From Nostoc sp. 'Peltigera membranacea cyanobiont' 210A (GTDB lineage Bacteria; Cyanobacteriota; Cyanobacteriia; Cyanobacteriales; Nostocaceae): 64,000 nucleotides of DNA. The stretch is taken from positions 620,293 through 684,292 of the forward strand of contig NZ_NOLJ01000001.1 of assembly GCF_002246015.1 (NCBI RefSeq). Reading direction: 5' to 3'. Below, one piece after another: positions 28,001 through 35,600 of this stretch. A program made the translations under genes and the position numbers. How positions within the stretch are numbered: position 1 is the stretch's first letter; each line of letters opens with the position of its first letter. The notes below the pieces were generated by a model that saw only the letters and a program-made list of their open reading frames with translations, did no database searches and was not told where the DNA came from.

Positions 28001-30490
28001 ACATTAAATGTCCGTTTAAACGGCATCAACTACAGATCCGAAAAAACGAAAAATGCCTTCGCTCTTGCTTTGCAGGATGGGCATAAAGTCACATTACCCG
28101 CCCCCGAATATTCTGAAGCGGCTCCTTTATTTAGCAGCCCAGGTGTGACTCCACCTGTAGCAGTGATAGAGACTAACGGACATAAAAAAACCAGCCCAGA
28201 AATGAACGGTGTGACTGCTAATATCATCACCCAGCCAGAGCAACAGATGAATCCTGTTACCCTGTCACAACCAGTCCAGGAATCTAAGATGCAACCAACG
28301 CCAGAAAAACTTACAAATTACGAACAACTTTTAGCAAGTTTAGAATACCTCCTGACACAGTTCCAGGAAAATCAAGCCGAGAATTTACAAGTTCACGGTA
28401 CTTATCTCAACCATCAGATGGAATACGCTAAAGCGTTTTTCCAACTGATGCAGCAGCAGAATTCTTTGTTGAGCGAAAGTAAATCAACAGCCGAAACTGC
28501 CAAAATGAAGCTAGTTGTCATGGAAAGCTTAGAGCGCAGCATGATGCAGTTTCACTCCCAACAAGGTGAAACTCTACGCATCCATGAGCAATATCTTCAA
28601 GAGCAACTGGAATATACTAAGAGCTTTTTCCAACTCATACAGCAAGAATATTCTCAAATCATCTCTGGTGACGGAGCAACTCAACTTACAGAGAAACTCA
28701 GCCATTTCACTCCGTTCACCACAGAAGCACCAGTACCCGCTACTACCAAGATAGTAGAAAGCCAGCCTTTGCCTGTAACTGAGCCTGTAGCTAAAAATGG
28801 CTTAAATGTTACCCAAGCACCTCTGTCGGCTGCTGTAGAGGCTGTAGTTGAAACTCCTGTATCCCCGGAACAGACGCGATCAATCGCGTCTCTACTGCCC
28901 ACACCGCACTTCGCCACTGTCGAGACAGTAGAGCCTGTAGTTGCGCCACCTGTCCCAGTAGTAGAACCCCAAGCCGAGGTTGTAGTCAAAATTAGCTCAC
29001 CTCCAGTCAACGACGTTGTTGCATTCACCCCAGAACCAGCACCCACAACTGCTGCACCTGTATCTGGCGCAACCATCGATATTGTTGACTTGGATAAAAA
29101 TCTCTTAGCCATCACCAGCGATAAGACTGGCTACCCAGTCGAGATGCTGGAAATGGACATGGACATGGAGGCTGATTTAGGAATTGACTCGATTAAACGG
29201 GTAGAAATCTTAGGGGCGCTACAAGAAATGTACCCCAGCCTACCCAAACCCAATTTAGAAGAACTGTCAGAAAAACGCACCATCGGCCAAGTTGTAGAGT
29301 ATCTGCAATCCCACGCTTCCCAAAGTGTTTTGGTAGAAATTGCAGTTCACGAAGTGCAACCAGCAACCGAGATTCCAGTAGAGACTGCACCAGTCGTTGA
29401 GGTAGTTACTACACCGGAAGTAAGCGTAGTTGTCGCATTCACCCCAGAACCAGAACCCGCTACAAGTGATGAATTTGCAAACTTAGGTGAAACCCTGTTA
29501 GCCATCACCAGCGATAAAACTGGTTATCCAGTCGAGATGCTGGAACTGGACATGGACATGGAAGCCGACTTAGGGATTGATTCGATTAAACGGGTAGAAA
29601 TCTTAGGGGCGATGCAAGAAACGTACCCCAACTTACCCAAACCAAATATTGAAGAACTCGGCGATCTCCGCACCATCGGTCAAATAGTTGATTACCTACA
29701 GCAGTTGGCTGGAGGTGAAAAAAAAAAGTCTGAACCTGAGTTTGTCCAACAGCAGCCACCGGAATTAGAGCATAATATCCAGCGCCATCTCGTCAAACTC
29801 AGAAGTCTACCACAGCCCGATTACTTGGATTTCACATTACCAGAGGGACACATCGGTTTAATCACCGATGATGGTTCCCTCACCACTTACAAATTAGCTG
29901 AATCCCTAATCGAGAAAGGCTGGAAAGTAGTAGTTATCAGCTTCCCCCAATCGCTGATCGCTCAACAAGCGCCCTTACCCACAGGAGTAACCCGCGTCAC
30001 CTTAGCAAACTTGAGTGAAGAACATCTTCAACAACAATTGCAAGCGATCGCATCTCACTGTGGAACGATTGGGGCCTTCATCCACTTACATCCGATGTTT
30101 GTAGGAAATCACACCGGGAGTATTTCTTATAACGAATCAGAAAAGGCGATCGTCAAGCACGTATTTTTGATGGCGAAACACCTCAAGCCCTCTCTAAACG
30201 AAGCTGCAAAACATGGACGTAGTTGTTTCTGCACAGTTGCTCACCTTGATGGAGCCTTTGGGTTAGAGTACAAAGTCAACTTCGGTGCGATCGGCGCTGG
30301 TTTATTTGGATTAACCAAAACTCTCAGATGGGAATGGCCAAAGGTATTTACTCGTGCGATCGACCTAAGCCCCAGACTTGATGCCAAACAGTCAGTACAA
30401 AACATTATCGCCGAACTTCACGATCCCAACCTTTATATAAGTGAAGTTGGCTACGGCTCACAAGGACGAGTCACCCTCATCGCCGATTAA
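25067..30490 (+). CDS. hglE: Heterocyst glycolipid polyketide synthase HglE (KS-AT-ACP-ACP-partial KR)
   Basis: 1807-residue type I PKS related to PUFA synthase PfaA. The ketosynthase spans ~54-515 with Cys256, His391 and His431 (DAACASS, EAHGTGT, GHTKAAAG). The malonyl acyltransferase spans ~625-930 with Ser728 in GHSFGE. Residues ~1085-1205 are two copies of a Gln-rich amphipathic helix (ending LEYTKSFFQLIQQEYSQ or similar). A Pro/Val-rich linker and two tandem ACPs follow, with phosphopantetheine serines Ser1375 and Ser1506 in LGIDSIKRVEI. The end (~1590-1807) is only the structural half of a ketoreductase; the catalytic half begins the next gene. It would elongate the C26-C32 chain of the glycolipid. 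Start ATG 25067; the long leader region may hide regulation. Confidence 0.93.
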   Translation: MSAYSIDTALAELESLINNCEKAVMRSIEEKNMKSDKSDKSVSINRINRQLQHNPIAIVGMASLLPKARNLREYWQNIVSKIDCITDVPSTHWSVEDYYDPNPRTTEDKTYCKRGGFIPEVDFNPMEFGIPPSILEVTDVSQLLSLVVAKEAMEDAGYGEKREFNREMVGVILGVAMAKQLGMPLSARLEYPIWEKALKSSGLSDEDTQKIVDKIKSAYVKWDENAFPGMLANVVAGRIANRLNFGGMNCVVDAACASSFGALKMAISELVEHRSDMMLTGGVDTDNTIMAYISFSKTPAVTPSENVKPFDAKSDGMMLGEGIGMIVLKRLEDAERDNDKIYAVIKGIGTSSDGRYKSIYAPRKEGQVKALERAYEDAGFSPATVGLMEAHGTGTMAGDPTEFGSLKDFFDVHDDKKQHIALGSVKSQIGHTKAAAGAASLIKTALALHHKVLPPTINITEPNPKLNIKNSSFYLNTETRPWIRPEGEAPRRAGVSSFGFGGTNYHVVLEEYEADQNAAYRLHSGASEVLLFAPTVDQLLSKSEDILGKLRSPDARTHYAQLVNECKSQQIPLSAPRFGFVAENLEEACKLLQTSIDWLKLKGSAASWEHPQGIYYRSSGMELGGKVVSLFSGQGSQYLEMGRELVMNFPLMRRLHGYMDSLLLKDNLQPLSEIVFPHPVFGEAEKNVQIAALQRTEYAQPAIGVLSAGMYSILQQAGFKSDFVAGHSFGELTALWAAGVLSTEDYLFLVKARGQAMAAPEDPDHDAGSMLAVKEDISKVEAVLRHFPQVAIANQNSPTQFVLAGPTAEIARIREALHEKGYTAVLLPVSAAFHTPLIAFAQKSFAIATKSVKFQSPKIPVYSNVTSKQYPKEAQNIQKILETHLSNSVLFKQEIENIYAAGGTCFVEFGPRRILSNLVKEILGDRPHITVSLNPSAQKNSDRSLREAVVQLRVIGLALNNLDPYQLPQTIPPIETKKTLNVRLNGINYRSEKTKNAFALALQDGHKVTLPAPEYSEAAPLFSSPGVTPPVAVIETNGHKKTSPEMNGVTANIITQPEQQMNPVTLSQPVQESKMQPTPEKLTNYEQLLASLEYLLTQFQENQAENLQVHGTYLNHQMEYAKAFFQLMQQQNSLLSESKSTAETAKMKLVVMESLERSMMQFHSQQGETLRIHEQYLQEQLEYTKSFFQLIQQEYSQIISGDGATQLTEKLSHFTPFTTEAPVPATTKIVESQPLPVTEPVAKNGLNVTQAPLSAAVEAVVETPVSPEQTRSIASLLPTPHFATVETVEPVVAPPVPVVEPQAEVVVKISSPPVNDVVAFTPEPAPTTAAPVSGATIDIVDLDKNLLAITSDKTGYPVEMLEMDMDMEADLGIDSIKRVEILGALQEMYPSLPKPNLEELSEKRTIGQVVEYLQSHASQSVLVEIAVHEVQPATEIPVETAPVVEVVTTPEVSVVVAFTPEPEPATSDEFANLGETLLAITSDKTGYPVEMLELDMDMEADLGIDSIKRVEILGAMQETYPNLPKPNIEELGDLRTIGQIVDYLQQLAGGEKKKSEPEFVQQQPPELEHNIQRHLVKLRSLPQPDYLDFTLPEGHIGLITDDGSLTTYKLAESLIEKGWKVVVISFPQSLIAQQAPLPTGVTRVTLANLSEEHLQQQLQAIASHCGTIGAFIHLHPMFVGNHTGSISYNESEKAIVKHVFLMAKHLKPSLNEAAKHGRSCFCTVAHLDGAFGLEYKVNFGAIGAGLFGLTKTLRWEWPKVFTRAIDLSPRLDAKQSVQNIIAELHDPNLYISEVGYGSQGRVTLIAD

Positions 30491-30506
30491 AAATCCCTTC
30501 ATCTCT

Positions 30507-30563
30507 TCTCTCTGCGCTCTCTGCGTCTCTGTGGTTCGTTTAAAAAAAACCGCAGAGGCGCAG
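30507..30563. repeat. CTCTGCG..TCTCTGTGGTTCG hairpin in the hglE-hglD gap
   Basis: CTCTGCGTCTCTGTGGTT is followed by its imperfect complement AACCGCAGAGGCGCAGAG after a short spacer. Next to it are TTACGAATTACG tandem pieces (30618-30680) carrying a GTTAGCGAAGCGTTAGCGAG insert. The 207-bp gap is otherwise empty, so the polyketide genes are likely one transcript interrupted by repeats. Confidence 0.7.
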
Positions 30564-30697
30564 AGGACACCGAGAAAGAGATAGGAAACAACTTGTAACC
30601 AGCTTTCTAGAGCATCTTTTAATTACGAATTACGTTAGCGAAGCGTTAGCGAGTCATCGAGCGTCATTACGAATTACGAATTAATCCCAGAGGATTT

Positions 30698-32425
30698 ATG
30701 ACACAAACAGCCCAGCTTAGTCCATCATCTGTCTTTGTCGTGAGCGGCGGTGCAAAAGGGATTACGGCTGAGTGTACTATCAGATTAGCCCAACAGCAAC
30801 CCTGCAAATTCATCCTCCTCGGTCGCTCCGAACTATTAGAAACCGAGCCAGATTATGCTCAAAATTCTGATGACTCCGCATTGAAAAAATGCATCATGGA
30901 AAACCTTCTTTCTCAAGGAGAGAAGCCCACACCCATGAATGTGCAAAAAATATATAACAAAATTACCTCCAGCCGCGAAATTAAAAAGACTCTTGCAGCA
31001 ATTGAAAAAACTGGAGCTAAAGCAGAATATATCAGCGTCGATGTCACGGATACGCAAGCTTTACAAGAAAAACTTGCCACTGCTGTGCAACATCTCGGCC
31101 CAATTACCGGAATCATCCACGGCGCTGGAAACTTAGCTGATAAGTTAATTGAAAAGAAAACAGAAGAGGATTTTGAAAAAGTTTACACCGCCAAAGTTCA
31201 AGGTTTAGAAAACCTGCTTACTTGCGTCAATCCTAATCAACTTCAGCATTTAGTTTTGTTTTCTTCAGTAACAGGCTTTTACGGAAATCCTGGACAATCT
31301 GATTATGCGATCGCAAATGAAATTCTGAACAAATCAGCCCATATATTTAAGCAAAGTTATCCCTCGTGTCATGTAGTCGCTATCAACTGGGGCGCTTGGG
31401 ATAGTGGGATGGTGACAGCAGAATTAAAGAAGATTTTTCAAGAGCGAAAAATTGAAATAATTCCCATTGCAGTCGGGGCGCAAATGCTCGTTAGAGAAAT
31501 AGATAATACCAATCATGCAACTGCACAAGTTGTTATTGGTAGCCCATTAGTTCCACTTGCGGCGGAGTTAGATTCAGAACTACGAACCTATCGTATTCGT
31601 CGCCAAATGACATTGGAGGCTAATCCATTTTTACACGATCATACGATTGCTGGTTCTCCAGTTTTACCCGCAACTTGTGCAATGACCTGGATTATCAATG
31701 CTTCTGAACAATTATATCCTGGTTATCGGTTGTTCAATTACCAAGATTTTAAAGTTTTGAAGGGGATTACTTTCAATGAGACATTAGCGAAGGAACATAT
31801 TTTAGAAATAGAAGAAATTTCTAAAGTTAATCTTGAAAGAATCGAACTTAAAGCCAAAATTTCGAGTAAAAACCCTGAAGGGAGAATCCATTTTCATTTT
31901 AGCGCTCAACTTAATCTCCAGCTAGAAATCCCAGATGTACCCACTTATGAATCTCTCAATCTCGAAGAAGATAATATCATCACCGCTACAGGAAAAGATT
32001 TTTACCAAAATGGTGGGGCTACATTATTCCACGGCCCCGGTTTTCAAGAAATCAAAAGAGTTTTAAACATCAGTCCTGAAAAAATTACTACAGAATGTCT
32101 TTGGCCAGAACTTAGCCCCCAGCAACAAGGACAATTTCCCGTGCAATGGGTAAATCCTTACACAACTGACTTGAGTATGCACGCCTTATGGGTTTGGACA
32201 CAACACTTTCATGAAGAAGGTTGTTTACCTGGAAAAGTAGAAAAATTTGAACAGTTTGCGATGATACCACATAACGAAACATTTTACGTTTCTTGTGAAG
32301 TAAAATCTAAGACACCAAGTAGTGCGATCGCAAACTTTATCATACACGACCGCCAAGGAAAAATCTATTCACGAATGCTCGGCGCTCATGCCATTATTTG
32401 GTCAATGAAAATGCTCAGAAGCTAA
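30698..32425 (+). CDS. hglD: Ketoreductase-dehydratase protein of the HGL synthase
   Basis: 575 residues. Residues ~10-270 are the catalytic NADPH-binding ketoreductase (VSGGAKGITAECTIRLA, IHGAGNLADKLIEKK, LVLFSSVTGFYGNPGQSDYAIANEIL with the Ser/Tyr/Asn set). Residues ~305-570 are a hotdog dehydratase of PKS type with His315 in HxxxGxxxxP (HTIAGSPVLP). It reduces and dehydrates the growing chain; incomplete dehydration would leave the hydroxyl groups of the glycolipid. The KR lacks its own structural subdomain, which sits at the end of HglE, so the two proteins probably form one KR together. The name hglD follows the order hglE-(G)-D-C-A-B recalled from Anabaena and is less certain than the function. 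Confidence 0.82.
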   Translation: MTQTAQLSPSSVFVVSGGAKGITAECTIRLAQQQPCKFILLGRSELLETEPDYAQNSDDSALKKCIMENLLSQGEKPTPMNVQKIYNKITSSREIKKTLAAIEKTGAKAEYISVDVTDTQALQEKLATAVQHLGPITGIIHGAGNLADKLIEKKTEEDFEKVYTAKVQGLENLLTCVNPNQLQHLVLFSSVTGFYGNPGQSDYAIANEILNKSAHIFKQSYPSCHVVAINWGAWDSGMVTAELKKIFQERKIEIIPIAVGAQMLVREIDNTNHATAQVVIGSPLVPLAAELDSELRTYRIRRQMTLEANPFLHDHTIAGSPVLPATCAMTWIINASEQLYPGYRLFNYQDFKVLKGITFNETLAKEHILEIEEISKVNLERIELKAKISSKNPEGRIHFHFSAQLNLQLEIPDVPTYESLNLEEDNIITATGKDFYQNGGATLFHGPGFQEIKRVLNISPEKITTECLWPELSPQQQGQFPVQWVNPYTTDLSMHALWVWTQHFHEEGCLPGKVEKFEQFAMIPHNETFYVSCEVKSKTPSSAIANFIIHDRQGKIYSRMLGAHAIIWSMKMLRS

Positions 32426-32486
32426 TAATCCTCCTTTACCACTCAACACCTATAGCAGTCCTAAATCAGTTGTAAAAATCTCTCTT

Positions 32487-32526
32487 GATTCTTCTCTCTG
32501 CGCTCTCTGCGCCTCTGTGGTTCGAT
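32487..32526. repeat. CTCTCTGCGCCTCTGTGGTTCG repeat in the hglD-hglC gap
   Basis: Same family as the repeat in the hglE-hglD gap, here a half copy without the complementary arm. The rest of the 228-bp gap contains AAATCAGTTGTAAAAATC / AACTCAAATAGGATTGC sequence without recognised signals. Confidence 0.6.
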
Positions 32527-32653
32527 TAAAAACAGCAAATTTCACAACTCAAATAGGATTGCTATAACTTGCCACTTCAAAGTTTGGGGAACAGCGTAAA
32601 TCCTGCCTTTTAATCATCTCTTGCTAAATACCCAAACTCGGAGCATATAAATC

Positions 32654-35600
32654 GTGGAAAAAATAGCCATCATCGCATTATCATGCCTATTCCCCGATGC
32701 TAAAAATCCTGAAGAATACTGGCAAAACATCGTTAATCAAAAAGATTCGACATCCTCTGCAACCGTCGAAGAAATCGGAGTAGATCCGACAATCTTTCAT
32801 AATCCAGTCAAAGGTACACCAGACAAAACCTATTCCCTCAAAGGCGGTTACATCCGCAACTTCGAGTTTAATCCATCTGAATACAATCTACCATCAGAAT
32901 TTGTTGCTGGTTTAGATAACACCTTCAAATGGTCATTGTATGCGGCTAAACAAGCAATTGAACAAAGTGGTTATTGGGGTAATCAAACTGTTCTGGCAAA
33001 ATGTGGCGTAATTTTAGGTAATTTGTCATTCCCGACAAAACTATCTAATCAATTATTCTCTCCAATTTACCAGCAAGCTATTACTCCTGCCGTCAGAGAA
33101 CTTTTGCAGGATGAAGAATTTGATTTAGCTGCTTTACCAAGTGAAACTAAAGCGTCTTTATACAATGCGATGATATCTGGTTTACCAGCATCTATCGTTG
33201 CTCAAGCACTATCTCTATCTCAGATTAATTTATGTCTGGATGCTGCTTGTTCTTCATCATTTTATGCGATTAAACTAGCATCTCATTACTTATGGTCACA
33301 TAAAGCTGATGTCATGTTAGCTGGAGCCATAAGTTGTGCAGATTCCTTATTCGTGCGGATGTTATTTTCCGGTGTTCAAGGGTATGCAGAAAACGGCATT
33401 AGCCGCCCCTTAGATAAGTCCTCTAGAGGGCTAATTCCCGCCGATGGTGTTGGGATGGTGATGCTAAAGAGATATTCTGATGCCGTTAGAGATGGTGATA
33501 ATATTCTCGCCACTATCTGCGGTAATGGACTATCGAATGATGGTAAAGGTAAGCACTTACTCAGCCCTAATCCTAAAGGACAAACCTTAGCTTTTGAACG
33601 AGCCTACAAGGAAGCAAATTTTAGTCCAAAAAGCATCGATTATCTAGAGTGTCACGCCACTGGCACATTGCTAGGAGATACAACCGAATTCAACTCCATA
33701 GAAACATTTTTTGGTCAACATCAAGCTGCGCCTCTGGTGGGTTCTGCTAAGGCAAATACTGGTCACTTGTTAACTGCTGCTGGCATGGTTGGCTTGACTA
33801 AAGTGATTTTGAGTATGTCTCATGGTGTAATTCCAGCAACCATGAATGTTTTGGAACCTTTAACATCAGAAAAAGGTACAATTTCTGCCGACAAAATTGT
33901 TAGAACAGCTACAGCATGGCCGAATAATAACGCATCAATAAAACGGGCAGCTATTAGCGCTTTTGGATTTGGTGGCACTAATTCTCATCTGATTTTAGAA
34001 CAAGGAAATACAACACAATCTGTTGAACCAACTCCACCTGTTCCACCTACCAAAGTCGCCATTGTTGGCATGGATGCCTTTTTTGGTAACTGCAATGGTT
34101 TGGATGCTTTTGAACGCAGCATTTATGATGGAACACAGCATTTTACTTCCTTACCGCCTCAAAGATGGCACGGGATAGAAAATCAAGAAAATATCTTGAA
34201 AGAGTACGGTTTAACAGACGTGAAAGCACCACTAGGAGCATATATCAAGGATTTTGAAATCGATACTTTATCGTGCAAAATCCCACCCAATGAGATAGAG
34301 AAATTAAATCCACAACAATTGTTGCTTCTGAAAGTTAGCGATCGCGCCGTAAAAGATGCGAAACTACAGGAGGGCAGCAATGTGGCTGTGATTATCGCCG
34401 CCGAGACAGAATTCTCTGTGCATCAGTTACAGCAAAGATGGAATTTATCTTGGCAAGTTAAAGACGGCTTACTCAACCAAGGAATTTCTCTACCTGCCCA
34501 ACAGCTTTCCCAACTGGAAACCATTGTCAAAGATAGCATTCACCAACCTGTAGAAATCGGCGAATATGTGAGTCACATCGCTAACATCATGGCAAGCCGG
34601 ATTTCTGCTTTGTGGAATTTCACTGGCCCTGCATTCACCATCAGCGCTGGCGAAAATTCTGCCCTCAAGGCGTTGGAAGTTGCCCAAATGCTACTCGCTA
34701 CGGGAGAAGTTGATGCAGTGGTTGTCGGTGCGGTAGATTTAGCCGGTGGTGTAGAAAATGTCTTATTCCGCAGCCAATTTGCCCCAATTAATACAGGTGT
34801 GAATACGTTGGGTTATGACCAACAAGCTAATGGCTGGACGGTTGGTGAAGGTGCGGGTGCTGTCGTCCTCAAGCGCTACGAAGCTGCTAAGGAAGATAAT
34901 GAACGCATCTATGCAGTAATTGATGCCATGAGTTTTGCACAAGGTAATTCTACTTTGAGTGACGCTTTGGTAAAACCTGATGCTTCAGCTATCAGTAATG
35001 TCTGCAAACAAGCCTTCCAGATGGCGGAGATTCAACCCACAGAGGTTAACTATGTGGAAGTCTTCGGTAGCGGCGTTCCCCAGGAGGATGAAGCGGAAAT
35101 CACAGGTTTACTCCAAGCTTATCCGAAAGTGGGCAATGGTTTGCATTGTGCGTTAGGTAGCGTTAAATCCAATATCGGCCACACGTATACAGCATCGGGA
35201 ATTGCTAGCTTAATCAAAACCGCTCTCTGTCTTTATTACAGGTATATTCCCGCCACCCCCAAATGGTCTGGTGTCAAAACACCGCAAGTATGGGAAGGTA
35301 GTCCTTTCTATGTGGCAATGGAATCAAGACCTTGGTTTGTCGATAAAGGCGGTACACGCAGAATAGCAGCAATTAATAGCATGGGTATAGATGGCAGTTA
35401 CGCCCATTTAATCTTATCGGAAGAACCCAGCCAAGAGGAGCGCGACAACAGATATTTGCAACAAATGCCTTTTCATCTGTTTCCTATCGCAGTTAGCGAT
35501 CGCACCACCATCCCCGATCTTCTCAACAATCTTCAACATACCATAGAAGCGAGTTCTTCTTTATCTGCTACCGCCAGCCAAACATTCGCTACTTTTCAAC

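Noticed and set aside
28681-29115. 144-residue minus-strand ORF inside hglE
   Set aside because: Ser/Thr/Gly/Ala-rich shadow of the Pro/Val/Ala linker and first ACP on the plus strand; the plus-strand gene is unmistakable.
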